Assembly (NCBI GenBank): GCA_021201795.1
Contig: JAJQEF010000044.1
Coordinates: 1 to 44,485 of the forward strand
Direction of reading: 5' to 3'
DNA from: Rikenellaceae bacterium
Lineage (GTDB): Bacteria; Bacteroidota; Bacteroidia; Bacteroidales; Rikenellaceae
Length of the DNA stretch: 44,485 nucleotides
Shown here: one piece after another, positions 23,600-33,705 of the stretch
Layout of the letters: the number at the start of each line of letters is the position of its first letter
How positions within the stretch are numbered: the stretch's first letter is position 1
The notes under the pieces: model-generated
Databases searched by the model: none
What the model was told of the DNA's origin: nothing
Seen by the model: only the letters and a program-made list of their open reading frames with translations
Made by a program: the position numbers and the translations under genes

Positions 23600-24923
23600 A
23601 TCGATAGAAATATTGAAATATGTTTCCGCTGAGATACATCAGCACTATTTCACAGATCTTCGTATTATACTCAGCCGCAAGTAGACTGTCTTCCGCATTC
23701 AGAAGATTTTGCTGTGCTTCGCGAAGCTCAATGCCGGATAATTCCTCCAATCTGTACCGTTCCATTGAGGTTCTATAATTTTCCTGTGCAACCTTCAGGT
23801 TTTGCTGTTCCAGATCGAGAAGAAGCAGATTATTACGGTGAGCGGTCCAGTATTCGAATAACTGCGATTTTATAGATATCTCCAGATTTTCACGCGCCAG
23901 TGCAATATTATCCATCTGTATTTTAGCGTTTTTACGGACACGACTTCTGTTATTACCATCGAAAATATTAAATCCTATGGTGAGGCCGTAATTAAACCCG
24001 AGCGTTCCCTGGTTTTTGTAAACGCTTGCATCCGATTTACTGAACTGGTAGCCATAGCCTCCATTAAAGATAAGCGAAGGAAAATAGTCTGAACGGGTAG
24101 CTTTATAATCCAGATATGCGACTCTTTCGCCTGATTCTGCGAGAATCAGAGAAGTATTTTTTTCATACGTCTGGTCCAGGAGTTCCCCAATATCCGGTAT
24201 CCTGTGAAGATATATGGACGTATCGCTTATATCAATTATTTCTGCAAAATCACTTTGTGCCATGAGCCTTGTAAGTTCTATACTCGCACTCCTTATATTT
24301 TGTTCCTGCCTGAGCAATGCAGCACTATCCGAATTGAAATCGACCTGCGCCTGCAAAACCTCCAGACCGGAACCTGCACCTGTAAATTTGCGAAGCTCGA
24401 CGATACTGAGCCGTTCCCGGGAGAGATCGACGGCATACTGGTAATTCCTCAATCTTATTTTCTGCTGAAGCAGGTCGTAATATGCCGAAGTCACCGAAGA
24501 CGCGATATCTTCCACTGCGATCATGGTATTTATTTCTCCCTGCCGCGAAAGTTCGTACAATTTTTCATAACGCGTTTGTACGCTGAAACCATCGAAAACG
24601 GTCCAGTTAAGGTTAACTCCTACATTGTAGCTGTCGGAATTCATATTCCGATTAGTTATCCTGTCACCGGCTTCCTCTTTGTAATACTGGTTATTAAAAG
24701 TTCCGGAATATCCGGTGGAAAAATTCACGTTAGGCAGGTATCCTGCGTTTCCTCGTGTGTAATTATTATCCGCAATCTCCTGTTCGTTACGGGTAATCCT
24801 GATTTCGAGATTCTGCTCTATCGCTACGGTAAGCAGGTCAGGCAAACTCATCACCTGTGAAAAACCGGTATAAACCGGCACAAGCAGTGCTGTAAGAACT
24901 ATATATTTATTTAACGATCTCAT
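23598..24923 (-). CDS. TolC-family outer membrane efflux channel (RND partner)
   Basis: 441 residues with a signal peptide (residues 1-22, cut after GFSQ). Two long-helix repeats with the OEP pattern (SLPDLLTVAIEQNLEIRITRNEQ start; VFDGFSVQTRYEKLYELSRQGE; FNIFDGNNRSRVRKNAKIQMDN). Low similarity to the TolC at 21289 by eye, so this is a separate channel, not a recent duplicate. It starts 1 nt after the RND permease stop and ends the three-gene operon adaptor-RND-TolC. Confidence 0.92.
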   Translation of the reverse strand: MRSLNKYIVLTALLVPVYTGFSQVMSLPDLLTVAIEQNLEIRITRNEQEIADNNYTRGNAGYLPNVNFSTGYSGTFNNQYYKEEAGDRITNRNMNSDSYNVGVNLNWTVFDGFSVQTRYEKLYELSRQGEINTMIAVEDIASSVTSAYYDLLQQKIRLRNYQYAVDLSRERLSIVELRKFTGAGSGLEVLQAQVDFNSDSAALLRQEQNIRSASIELTRLMAQSDFAEIIDISDTSIYLHRIPDIGELLDQTYEKNTSLILAESGERVAYLDYKATRSDYFPSLIFNGGYGYQFSKSDASVYKNQGTLGFNYGLTIGFNIFDGNNRSRVRKNAKIQMDNIALARENLEISIKSQLFEYWTAHRNNLLLLDLEQQNLKVAQENYRTSMERYRLEELSGIELREAQQNLLNAEDSLLAAEYNTKICEIVLMYLSGNIFQYFYR

Positions 24924-24924
24924 C

Positions 24925-27900
24925 TTATTCCTGATTTCTTATGGTTATTTTTTCGGTTTTGGTAGATATCCAAGAATATATGGCAGGAACCACGAACAAC
25001 GTCATAAAGGTCGCTATGACCATCCCACCCACTACGGTCACCCCCATAGCAATACGGCCGTTTGAACCCTCCCCGTTAGCAAACACGAGCGGCAGGATAC
25101 CTGCAACCGTAGAGAGACTCGTCATAAGGATCGGACGAAGACGCTGAATGGATGCACCAACGATCGCGTCGTACTTCGAAAATCCTTTTTCCTTACGCTG
25201 GTTGGCGAATTCAACTATAAGGATACCGTTCTTGGCAACTAGTCCTATAAGCATGATAAGAGCGATCTGGCTGTAAATATTCATCGTCTGGCCAAACATC
25301 CACATGAAGAACAAGGATCCGAAGAGAGCCAATGGCACGGTCACGAGAATGATAACCGGATCCTTAAAACTTTCGAACTGGGCTGAAAGTACAAGAAATA
25401 TAAGTACTAAAGCAAGTCCGAAAATAAACATAAGACTCGACTCGCTGTCTGCAAAATCCTTCGACGCTCCCGATAATGCCGTACGGAAGGAATCGTCGAG
25501 CACCTCCTTAGCTATACGGTTCATTTCTTCTATACCCTGACCGATAGTATATCCCGGTGCAAGACCTGCGGATACAGTAGCTGAACGGAAACGGTTATAG
25601 TGGAACACGGTTGCCGGAGCAACATCCTCGTTATAATGAATAACACTGCTCAACTGTATCATATCCCCATTACTGTTCCTCAAATATACGGAACTCAGAT
25701 CCTGGGGCGTACGCGACATGGGTCGCTCTATCTCTCCGATAATTTCATACTGCTGGCTGTTCATATAATAGTATCCGTATCTTTGTCCGCTCATCGCATA
25801 CTGCAATGTAGACTGAACGTCATTCGTAGACAACCCCAGGGAATTGGCCCTGTCGCGGTCGATGGAGACATTAAGTTCAGGATTGTTGAACAGGAGATTG
25901 GCATTCACAGATGTCAGTATTTCGCTTTTTTCCGCAACCTCGAGGAATTTAGGAAGATATTCCCTTAATTTTTCCAGAGTGGTAGCCTGAAGTACATACT
26001 GGACCGGTAATCCGTAAGACCGTGAAAAAGATTCCGGCTGCTGTACGAACGCTTGTCCGAGCGTCTGGTCCGAGAATAACCTCGACACATCCCTTGCGAT
26101 CTCGCTCTGGGTCCTCTCCCTCTCGTGAATATCGGTAAGAATAAACTGTATGCTGGACGAACCGCTGTTTACCCTCGGCAGTACCGCCCTGATCTCATCC
26201 CGGGATATATTATCCAGCACAAGCTGTGAGAGCCTGTCGGTATAGAACGAACGATAGTTGAAGCTGGTTCCTTCCGGCATACGCAGCGTAGCGGAGAACT
26301 GTGAACGGTCCTCGAGAGGAGCGGTCTCGGCTGGTATCCTCGCCCATAGAAGAACTATAAAAAAGAATGCCACAGCCATGATAATCAAAGCTATATATTT
26401 GTGTCTGAGGAATACAACGAGCATTTTTTCGTATACCGAATTCATCTTTTCGAAGAACGGTTCCGTAGCAGAGTAAAATTTATTTCTCTTTTCTTCCTTC
26501 TTAAGGAGTTTCGAGGAGACCATCGGAGTGAATGTAAGCGCCACGAATGAAGATATTATTACCGATCCGGATATCACCACACAGAATTCGACCAGAAGTT
26601 TACCCGTCATCCCAGAAACGAACATGACCGGAAGGAATACGGACACAAGTGTTATCGTCGTAGATACAACGGCAAAAAATATTTCCTTGGAACCTGTTAT
26701 CGCCGCTTCCATCGGTTTCATTCCGCTCTCGATCTTCACATATATATTCTCCACCACCACGATAGCATCGTCCACCACGAGCCCTACGGCAAGCACCAGC
26801 GCCAGCAGTGTCAATACATTTATTGAGAAACCGAAGAGGAACATCACGAAGAATGCACCGATAAGCGATATCGGGATCACAAGTATCGGAATAAGGGTTA
26901 CCCTCCAGTCCCTGAGGAACAGGAATATAATTATGATAACGAGTACGAAAGCAAAGTAAATAGTCTCTTCCACCTCTTTTACCGAAGCACGGATAAATCT
27001 CGTATTGTCCATCGTATATTCCATCTGGATATCCTCCGGAATATCTTTACTCAATTCTTCAACACGTTTGTACACCTCGTCGGCAATCTCAATATGGTTC
27101 GATCCCGGCTGCGGAATGACAACTAGCATAACTGAAAGATTACCGTTGATCTTCTGGTAACTCTCGAGATCCTGGGCTTCCAGTTCCACGCGGGCAATAT
27201 CCCGTATACGGACAATATTTACCCCTTCCTCTTTAACTATTATATTTTTAAAATCCTCTACATCTTTGAGATACCCCCTCGCCCTTACACTTAACTGCGT
27301 ATTCTCACTGCGGAGGGTTCCTGACGGAAGCTCGACGTTCTCATTTATTATAGCATTTCTTACATCGCCTGCAATAATACCGTGGCCGGCCATCTTTTCA
27401 GGATCGAGCCAGAGCCGCATTGAATATTTTCTTTCTCCCCAAATATCTACGCTGCTTACGTCATTGATTGTTTGAAGACGCTCGGCTATGGACAATTTTG
27501 CTATCTCGCTAACCTCGAGAATAGACCTCTTATCACTGGATACCGCGATCATCAGGATCGGAGAAGCATCCGCATCCTGTTTGGAGACCGTTGGAGGATC
27601 ACAGTCACTCGGAAGATAGCTCTGTGCGCGGGATACCTTATCGCGAACATCGTTTGCCGCACGCTCCATATCGACGTCGAGTTCGAACTCAACCGTGATA
27701 CTGCTGCTGCCCAATGAACTGCGGCTGCTGAGCGAACGTATACCGGGAATCGCATTTATCTGCTCTTCGAGCGGTATCGTGATCTGGTATTCTATGATCT
27801 CAGGACTTGCACCTGCGTAGGATGTACTGACCGAGATTATAGGATTATCCACACTCGGGTATTCCCTCATACCCAGGGTAAAATATGCAATAAGCCCGAA

Positions 27901-27969
27901 TATGATGATGACAACGTTCATCACCGTCGCAAGAACGGGCCTGCTTATACTTATTTCAGATATATTCAT
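24925..27969 (-). CDS. RND efflux permease, HAE1/AcrB type
   Basis: 1014 residues, full length. First TM helix at ~13-32, large periplasmic porter loops at ~33-335 and ~560-865, and two clusters of TM helices. The proton-relay aspartates are present in LAVGLVVDDAIVVVENIY, and the repeat-2 signature GLVAKNGILIVEFANQ is intact. The inner membrane pump uses the proton gradient to expel drugs, bile salts or other amphiphiles through the adaptor and TolC encoded on either side. It starts 8 nt after the adaptor gene. Substrate not predictable. Confidence 0.95.
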   Translation of the reverse strand: MNISEISISRPVLATVMNVVIIIFGLIAYFTLGMREYPSVDNPIISVSTSYAGASPEIIEYQITIPLEEQINAIPGIRSLSSRSSLGSSSITVEFELDVDMERAANDVRDKVSRAQSYLPSDCDPPTVSKQDADASPILMIAVSSDKRSILEVSEIAKLSIAERLQTINDVSSVDIWGERKYSMRLWLDPEKMAGHGIIAGDVRNAIINENVELPSGTLRSENTQLSVRARGYLKDVEDFKNIIVKEEGVNIVRIRDIARVELEAQDLESYQKINGNLSVMLVVIPQPGSNHIEIADEVYKRVEELSKDIPEDIQMEYTMDNTRFIRASVKEVEETIYFAFVLVIIIIFLFLRDWRVTLIPILVIPISLIGAFFVMFLFGFSINVLTLLALVLAVGLVVDDAIVVVENIYVKIESGMKPMEAAITGSKEIFFAVVSTTITLVSVFLPVMFVSGMTGKLLVEFCVVISGSVIISSFVALTFTPMVSSKLLKKEEKRNKFYSATEPFFEKMNSVYEKMLVVFLRHKYIALIIMAVAFFFIVLLWARIPAETAPLEDRSQFSATLRMPEGTSFNYRSFYTDRLSQLVLDNISRDEIRAVLPRVNSGSSSIQFILTDIHERERTQSEIARDVSRLFSDQTLGQAFVQQPESFSRSYGLPVQYVLQATTLEKLREYLPKFLEVAEKSEILTSVNANLLFNNPELNVSIDRDRANSLGLSTNDVQSTLQYAMSGQRYGYYYMNSQQYEIIGEIERPMSRTPQDLSSVYLRNSNGDMIQLSSVIHYNEDVAPATVFHYNRFRSATVSAGLAPGYTIGQGIEEMNRIAKEVLDDSFRTALSGASKDFADSESSLMFIFGLALVLIFLVLSAQFESFKDPVIILVTVPLALFGSLFFMWMFGQTMNIYSQIALIMLIGLVAKNGILIVEFANQRKEKGFSKYDAIVGASIQRLRPILMTSLSTVAGILPLVFANGEGSNGRIAMGVTVVGGMVIATFMTLFVVPAIYSWISTKTEKITIRNQE

Positions 27970-27977
27970 ACGGAGAT

Positions 27978-29057
27978 TTATTCTGTTAAGTTATCGATAA
28001 CCAACGGCGTACCTGTACGTATCTGGAGTATACCGGAAGTAACGACAGTATCTCCCGGAGATATACCGTCCACTATCTGGATATGGGTATCGGTCCTAAT
28101 CCCGGTAATAACCTCAACAGGCTCCGCCTTACCCCATCGATAAAGATACACCTGCTCCTTACCCATGGAAGGTACGAGAGCCTGGCTCGGAATAGAGAGG
28201 GCACTCGGGAATTCCTGAAGATCTACCGTAACAGTCACATAACTTCCCGGCAGGAACTTCCTGTCATAATTAGGGTAAATAGCCCTCACTGCAAGAGTTC
28301 TTGTTTCAGTATCCACATAAGATTCCACGGCATATACCGTAGCATTATGTTCGGAACCGTCTCCATTATATGCTGTAAATTTTACGTGTGTACCATTGCT
28401 CACGGACGACTGATAAAAATCAGGAACAGCGAATTCAAGTTTAAGCGGAACATCCTTCGTAAGCGTCGCGATAGCCGTTGTCTGATTGACGTAGGCTCCT
28501 TCACTCACAAAACGAAGCCCTATTTTTCCATCGAACGGCGCGCGGAGTTCGGTCAGCGCTATATTTGCACTTACATATTCCATATTGGCTTTAAGTTGAT
28601 CCAGCTCGGAGATAGCCGTCTCGTAAACTTCCTTGCTTACAGCATCCTGTTCGTAAAGTGTTTTTTGTCTGTATACCCTGTCTTCGGCAAGTTTCAACTG
28701 CGCCTGATAACGTTTCATTTCAGCCTGCAGGGGCGAATCGTTGATCTTAGCAAGAAGCTGTCCTTTCTTGACCACAGTACCTTCCTGGATATTAAGTTCA
28801 GTGATCTTACCTGAAGTTTCAAAAGTAAGCTGAACCTCTTCGTCCGGAAGAAGGTCGCCCATAATACGGACTGTACTGGTCAGTTCCGCAGGTTTCACCA
28901 CAACCGCATTCACATTAAGGGTTCTCGTTCCGGATCTTGATCCGGTATCCGTAGTGCTGATCCCCGGCTCGCTCATGCGTGCGGAATAGATCGAATAGAT
29001 TATTAAAATAAGAGCTATGAGACCCAGCGAGCCCCAGCTAATCGTTTTCTTGCTCAT
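27978..29057 (-). CDS. RND periplasmic adaptor (membrane fusion protein)
   Basis: 359 residues with an N-terminal anchor helix (LGLIALILIIYSIYSA) and no lipobox. Domain order is standard: lipoyl half (GKITELNIQEGTVVKKGQLLAKIND), a short helical hairpin (~115-165), the lipoyl return (APFDGKIGLRFVSEGAYVNQ), a beta barrel (LEFAVPDFYQSSVSNGTHVKF...) and a membrane-proximal C-terminus (VYLYRWGKAEPVEVITGIRTD). First gene of the RND operon and divergent from the LytS-LytTR pair at 29297. Confidence 0.92.
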   Translation of the reverse strand: MSKKTISWGSLGLIALILIIYSIYSARMSEPGISTTDTGSRSGTRTLNVNAVVVKPAELTSTVRIMGDLLPDEEVQLTFETSGKITELNIQEGTVVKKGQLLAKINDSPLQAEMKRYQAQLKLAEDRVYRQKTLYEQDAVSKEVYETAISELDQLKANMEYVSANIALTELRAPFDGKIGLRFVSEGAYVNQTTAIATLTKDVPLKLEFAVPDFYQSSVSNGTHVKFTAYNGDGSEHNATVYAVESYVDTETRTLAVRAIYPNYDRKFLPGSYVTVTVDLQEFPSALSIPSQALVPSMGKEQVYLYRWGKAEPVEVITGIRTDTHIQIVDGISPGDTVVTSGILQIRTGTPLVIDNLTE

Positions 29058-29249
29058 AGAAAGTAAAGTAATTTGGTTAGCTTTTACACAAAAAAAAAGA
29101 TTTTTTAATAATTACCTTATAATTTAAAACCATAACGGGAATTTTAAACTTTAAATACGAAAAACTAAGGGGTGAAAAAACTTGATTTGGATTCGACTTT
29201 TATATTTTTGTATAATATAGGATACGTCTTGGACAATCTCACAAACAAG

Positions 29250-29282
29250 TTTGTTCTTGCCGCTCGACTTTCACTATATTTG
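29250..29282 (+). promoter_or_regulatory. Bacteroidota-type promoter of the second LytS-LytTR pair
   Basis: -33 TTTG (29250-29253), 21-base spacer, -7 TATATTTG (29275-29282), then 14 bases to the ATG. This matches the TTTG-N19-21-TAnnTTTG consensus. Confidence 0.75.
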
Positions 29283-29296
29283 TAAAAATAAAAAAT

Positions 29297-30310
29297 ATGA
29301 ATATCTCGAAGATTAAAACGAATACGAAGATCATTCTGATGGTCTCGTTTATTCTGAGCCTTCTGGTCACTATCCCGAATATAACAAGAATATCTTCCGT
29401 GTACGGCACCTATATATTCAATGCTGTGGTGACGGAAACCGTAACGCGCTTCATAATATTTTTCTTTCTTTCCTGGTATCTTTTTTTCCATAATTCACGC
29501 TTGGGATCTAAAATCTCGAAAGAGATAACCAAAAGTATTATTCTGGCCATAGCGGCATATCTGGTTTGTGTGTTTATCCAGTCTCTGCTATCGCTTAATC
29601 TTGCTAAAATGAGTGGATTTATGATATTCCAGTTTCTGGTTGTTTTCACCGTTTCGCTCCTGTCCTGCGAAGTATATAAACTTTACAACCGGCAGACAGA
29701 GATCGAGCAGGAGAATGAAATGCTAAAGATAGAAACCCTCCAGAGTCGATGCGATGCCCTTACCAATCAGATCAATCCGCATTTTTTCTTCAATACTTTA
29801 AATACCATGTCTTCGCTTATAAGAGAGAACCTGAGGGAAAAATCGCTCGAATACATCGATAAACTTTCGGTGGTATTCCGTTACATTCTGCAAAGCGAGA
29901 AAAAAGGATTAGTAACTTTGGAGGAAGAACTGAAATTCCTCGAATCATACAGATTTTTACTGGAAGTAAGATATGAAAATAAATTCCGGATAATAACGAA
30001 TATAAAAGACATATACTATAAATACGAGCTTCCTGTCCTATCGTTTCTGCCTCTTATCGAAAACGCGGTAAAACACAATGTAATAAGTTCGAGTAATCCT
30101 ATGGATGTGAATATATTCACCGAAAAGGATTCTCTGGTAATATCCAACAGGGTGGTCGAAAAACTTGAAACTGGCGAGGAATCCGGAATAGGTCTAAAGA
30201 ATCTGGATAACAGATTTTCGCTGCTGACAGGGAAAAATATAATCATAAAGCGTGATAACGATAATTTTAACGTTATACTGCCATTATTGAAACCATTTGC
30301 AATTAACTAA
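29297..30310 (+). CDS. LytS-type sensor histidine kinase (RND-associated)
   Basis: 337 residues. Four TM helices (~11-29, 38-63, 78-98, 106-127) are followed by a coiled coil, the phosphoacceptor His162 in INPHFFFNTLN, the N-box LIENAVKHNV and a short G-box ESGIGLKNLDNRF. No extracytoplasmic sensor domain, so the signal is probably sensed within the membrane. The partner regulator begins one base after the stop codon. Divergent from the RND operon, with 239 bases between. Confidence 0.9.
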   Translation: MNISKIKTNTKIILMVSFILSLLVTIPNITRISSVYGTYIFNAVVTETVTRFIIFFFLSWYLFFHNSRLGSKISKEITKSIILAIAAYLVCVFIQSLLSLNLAKMSGFMIFQFLVVFTVSLLSCEVYKLYNRQTEIEQENEMLKIETLQSRCDALTNQINPHFFFNTLNTMSSLIRENLREKSLEYIDKLSVVFRYILQSEKKGLVTLEEELKFLESYRFLLEVRYENKFRIITNIKDIYYKYELPVLSFLPLIENAVKHNVISSSNPMDVNIFTEKDSLVISNRVVEKLETGEESGIGLKNLDNRFSLLTGKNIIIKRDNDNFNVILPLLKPFAIN

Positions 30311-30311
30311 G

Positions 30312-31064
30312 ATGAAAGTGCTTATAGTGGAGGACGAAACATTTGCGTTCACAAACATAAAAAACATTCTTATCGAGATATATCCGCAAATCGAAATACT
30401 GGCTAATACGGACAGTATCTCCCAAACGGTGGAGTGGCTTAAAAACAATAACGATCCCGACCTTGTATTCATGGATATACACTTGGCTGACGGTCCGGCT
30501 TTCAATATATTCAAATGTATCGACATCGATGCTCCTGTGATATTTACTACTGCATATGATGAATATGCGATCGAAGCATTCAAGGTAAACAGTATCGATT
30601 ACCTGCTCAAGCCGTTGAATAAAAACGACGTGGAACGTTCGCTGCGGAAATTCAGGAAGTTCGGAAACAGCGACATTTCATCTTACCTTAACCGTATATC
30701 CAAGGTAATAGCTCCGGTTAAGTATTCAGACAGTATTCTGATCGCATACAGCGACAAACTTATACCGGTAGCAACCTCAGAAATTGCATTTTTTCACACT
30801 GCCAATGAAAAACCGTCTCTGACTACAATTTCCGGGAGACAATATCCAATAGACCGTTCTCTGGATTCGATCTTTATGTCCTTGGATCCTAAAAATTTCT
30901 ACCGTGCAAACAGAAGGTTTATTATTTCCAGAAGTGGAATAAAAGACGTCAATATATGGTTCGATAACAGACTTCTGGTAAACATGAAAATAGCAGGGCC
31001 CGAACAGATATTCATCAGTAAGAACAGGGCTTCGGATTTTAAAACCTGGCTGGTAGGAAATTAG
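30312..31064 (+). CDS. LytTR-family response regulator (RND-associated)
   Basis: 250 residues from ATG at 30312, one base after the kinase stop; an alternative start at 30297 overlaps the kinase gene and precedes the MKVLIVEDE receiver start. Receiver: acidic residues Glu7/Asp8, phosphoacceptor Asp55 (LVFMDIHL), Lys in YLLKPLNK. The LytTR domain (~150-245) has SILIAYSDKLIPVATSEIAFF and FYRANRRFIISRSGIKDV. Probably controls the RND operon or its own unit. Stop overlaps that of the convergent O-antigen ligase gene by 4 bases. Confidence 0.92.
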   Translation: MKVLIVEDETFAFTNIKNILIEIYPQIEILANTDSISQTVEWLKNNNDPDLVFMDIHLADGPAFNIFKCIDIDAPVIFTTAYDEYAIEAFKVNSIDYLLKPLNKNDVERSLRKFRKFGNSDISSYLNRISKVIAPVKYSDSILIAYSDKLIPVATSEIAFFHTANEKPSLTTISGRQYPIDRSLDSIFMSLDPKNFYRANRRFIISRSGIKDVNIWFDNRLLVNMKIAGPEQIFISKNRASDFKTWLVGN

Positions 31065-32320
31065 GTATTGAATTTTTTCCGTTTTAACGGATCAGCGAAT
31101 AATTGGGCAGATGTAACGAATGCGAAAACAGTTATCATCCAGTTAACATTCAATATATTTTCAAGGAGGGACATTATACTGCATGTTAAAACAAAGATCA
31201 TTACTATAGAATTCCTTTGTCTCAGACTTTTACAGAAGGTCACTATTAGCATGGATGCGTAAAAAATCATAGCCGGAATTCCGTTTTCCATACCAAAACT
31301 CAAATACTGGTTATGTGTATCGAGATTAAATAATCCGGACCAGACCAGTCCCCTGTCATCGTAGGATTCCACAAGTATCTCTTTCTCGGCACCCGACCCG
31401 TATCCGGTCAGCGGTCGTTTTTTGATCAGGTCAAGCGCCACTTCCCATCTTGCTGCACGGGAATCATATCCCACCTCATCCATAAGAGCGTCAGTATCTA
31501 CTTCATTACTCACTTCAGTAAACCTGGATACGACTTTATCATAGTTACCCAACAAAACAGGAACTACGACGGCAACTGCTAAAACACTGTAAATTATAGC
31601 CACTGTTTTAAATAACCTTTGTCTCTTGTTAATAAAGAACGGATATGCAAGGATAAATAAAGTAAGAATTCCTATCATCATTCTGGATTCCGAACTGAAC
31701 AAAGCTATTATTATAAAAAAAGCATAAATTATTTTAAACCACAGCTTATACCTTATATAACGGATGAATAATACGATTATAAGGGAAAAGAACGCATAAA
31801 AGGAAATATATGTGCGGTGAGCAAGAAAAGGAACGTCGTAATCTTCCAGAGTAGAAAAAGTAAAATCTTTCACTCCGATACTACCGCTGTTAAGTCCGTA
31901 AATCCCTAACAGAAAATAATACGTAATAATAAGAAAAACCCCGGGAATAAGCCCTGCGACGACAGTCTCGAATTCCCTGCGTGACAGCCTAAAACCCAGA
32001 AAAAACATCAAAGGCACAAATCCCAGTGCGGCGCGGTACTCAATAAATTTAACCGTTTCCGTAAAATTTACCGTATAAAACAATGATATAAAGACCAACA
32101 GATATATCATGAACGGGGAAATAAAAAGAGTCTTCAGATTCTTTTTATCCGGCAAACCGTAAAACCGGTACGAGAACGGATATGTTGCAAAAAATATAAT
32201 CACTGCCGTTCCCAGCAAAATATTGCTTAATGTTAACGATACCGGAAGAGTCATCATAAAAAGAAACAACAGTATCTTTATGATAAAGTTGGACCAGACA
32301 TATAAAACTTTACGGTTCAT
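31061..32320 (-). CDS. O-antigen ligase / polymerase-like membrane protein (Wzy_C family)
   Basis: 419 residues and about ten to twelve TM helices. The large periplasmic loop contains the Wzy_C signature region: ARWEVALDLIKKRPLTGYGSGAEKEI, then HNQYLSFGMENGIPAMIFY, with conserved Arg, Gly and His residues typical of WaaL-type ligases and Wzy polymerases. Which of the two it is cannot be told from sequence. A role in surface glycan assembly fits the divergent WaaE-like glycosyltransferase that starts 100 nt away. It overlaps the LytTR gene by 4 bases at convergent stops. Confidence 0.85.
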   Translation of the reverse strand: MNRKVLYVWSNFIIKILLFLFMMTLPVSLTLSNILLGTAVIIFFATYPFSYRFYGLPDKKNLKTLFISPFMIYLLVFISLFYTVNFTETVKFIEYRAALGFVPLMFFLGFRLSRREFETVVAGLIPGVFLIITYYFLLGIYGLNSGSIGVKDFTFSTLEDYDVPFLAHRTYISFYAFFSLIIVLFIRYIRYKLWFKIIYAFFIIIALFSSESRMMIGILTLFILAYPFFINKRQRLFKTVAIIYSVLAVAVVVPVLLGNYDKVVSRFTEVSNEVDTDALMDEVGYDSRAARWEVALDLIKKRPLTGYGSGAEKEILVESYDDRGLVWSGLFNLDTHNQYLSFGMENGIPAMIFYASMLIVTFCKSLRQRNSIVMIFVLTCSIMSLLENILNVNWMITVFAFVTSAQLFADPLKRKKFNT

Positions 32321-32420
32321 CTATAATCGTGATATTTTTACAAATAACGCAAAGGTAAAATATTTTGATATATTATGAATCATAATAACATTATTTAATT
32401 TTGTAACTATAATCAAAAAT

Positions 32421-33179
32421 ATGGAACGGAAAAAGATCAGTGCGGTACTAATAACTTATAATGAAGAAATCAATATCGAAAGGACTCTCGAATCGCTGGA
32501 TTTTGTCGATGAAATAGTTATACTGGATTCTTACAGCACGGACCGCACAGTTGCCATTGCAAGCAAATACACGAATAAAATTTATTACAGAAAATTCGAC
32601 GATTTCTCTTCCCAAAGGAATTACTCCTTGGATTTAGCTACAAATGAATGGGTTATAGTAGTGGATGCGGATGAGGTGGTCACCAACGAATTAAAGGATG
32701 AAATCAGAGCGCTTCTACGCGTTATCGACAGCAAGTCCGTGTATTCCATCGAACGTAATAACATCTTCATGGGCAGACGACTTAAACATGGAGGAGTTAA
32801 CAATGATTACGTCGTCAGGATTTTCCCTAAAACGATACGTTATAAAAACAAAGTGCACGAGATTCCCTCTACTGGAGATAAGTCCGTTAAAATCCTTAAA
32901 AACTCCATGGAACACCATACATATAAGAATTACCGGCATACTTTGGAAAAATACGACCATTACACAACCCTCCATGCTGAAAATATGTTCCGCAAAGAAT
33001 ATAAAATCACACACTGGAAGCTGTTCATAAAACCTTCGTTCCGGTTTTTCCGACATTACGTTTTGAAAATGGGATTTCTGGACGGTAGACAGGGTTTGGT
33101 TTTCGCCTATCTTAGTGCATGGGGAGTATTCGACAAATTGGTGAAAACCTGGCGCATGCAGAATGGGGAACAGTTTTAA
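32421..33179 (+). CDS. Family 2 glycosyltransferase, WaaE/KdtX-like
   Basis: 252 residues, GT-A fold: ISAVLITYNEEINIERTLESLDFVDEIVILDSYSTDRT opens the nucleotide-binding domain, and VVDADEVVTNEL carries the metal-binding DxD. The later HGGVNNDYVVRIFPKTIRYKNKVHE and a C-terminal amphipathic helix are usual in lipopolysaccharide-core beta-1,4-glucosyltransferases of this group. It would transfer a sugar from a nucleotide donor to lipid-linked core oligosaccharide on the cytoplasmic face. A -7-like TAATTTTG lies at 32396-32403 but no clear -33 box. Divergent from the O-antigen ligase-like gene. Confidence 0.88.
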   Translation: MERKKISAVLITYNEEINIERTLESLDFVDEIVILDSYSTDRTVAIASKYTNKIYYRKFDDFSSQRNYSLDLATNEWVIVVDADEVVTNELKDEIRALLRVIDSKSVYSIERNNIFMGRRLKHGGVNNDYVVRIFPKTIRYKNKVHEIPSTGDKSVKILKNSMEHHTYKNYRHTLEKYDHYTTLHAENMFRKEYKITHWKLFIKPSFRFFRHYVLKMGFLDGRQGLVFAYLSAWGVFDKLVKTWRMQNGEQF

Positions 33180-33198
33180 TGAAAATATTGAACAAATA

Positions 33199-33225
33199 AA
33201 AACGGCGGGTATATCCCGCCGTTTT
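33199..33225. terminator. Bidirectional terminator between glycosyltransferase and rplI
   Basis: 11-bp stem AAAACGGCGGG / CCCGCCGTTTT with loop TATAT, between two convergent genes. Confidence 0.92.
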
Positions 33226-33243
33226 ACATATATCGAAAAATGA

Positions 33244-33687
33244 TTATTTTTCTTCTACAACTTCAACTGCAACCTGAGCAGATACTTCTTTGTGAAGTCT
33301 GATAGATGCAGTGTAAGTTCCAAGTGCTTTGATGGTTTCAACAGTGATATTTTTTCTGTCAATATCGAATCCTTTCTCTTTAAGCGCATCAGCAACCTGA
33401 GCAGCATTAACCGATCCAAATATCTTACCCTGTTCTCCGACTTTAGCAGCGATAGTAACACTTACGCCTTCGAATGAAGCAGCAAGCTGTTCAGCATCTG
33501 CCTTGATCTTAGCGTCTTTGTGAGCGCGTTGCCTCAAATTTTCAGCAAGAACTTTTTTCGCAGATTCGGTAGCAACCGTAGCGTATCCCTGAGGAATAAG
33601 AAAATTGTTGGCGTATCCCGGACGAACTTCTACGATGTCGTTCGCATAACCAAGATTTTCAACATCTTTTTTAAGTATGATTTGCAT
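33244..33687 (-). CDS. rplI: Large ribosomal subunit protein bL9
   Basis: 147 residues. N-terminal RNA-binding domain MQIILKKDVENLGYANDIVEVRPGYANNFLIPQGYA, central helix rich in Lys/Ala, and a C-terminal domain (FEGVSVTIAAKVGEQGKIFGSVNAAQVADALK) that match bL9 at full length. Third gene of the conserved rpsF-rpsR-rplI operon. Confidence 0.98.
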   Translation of the reverse strand: MQIILKKDVENLGYANDIVEVRPGYANNFLIPQGYATVATESAKKVLAENLRQRAHKDAKIKADAEQLAASFEGVSVTIAAKVGEQGKIFGSVNAAQVADALKEKGFDIDRKNITVETIKALGTYTASIRLHKEVSAQVAVEVVEEK

Positions 33688-33705
33688 TTGTCTATCCTCC
33701 GTTTT

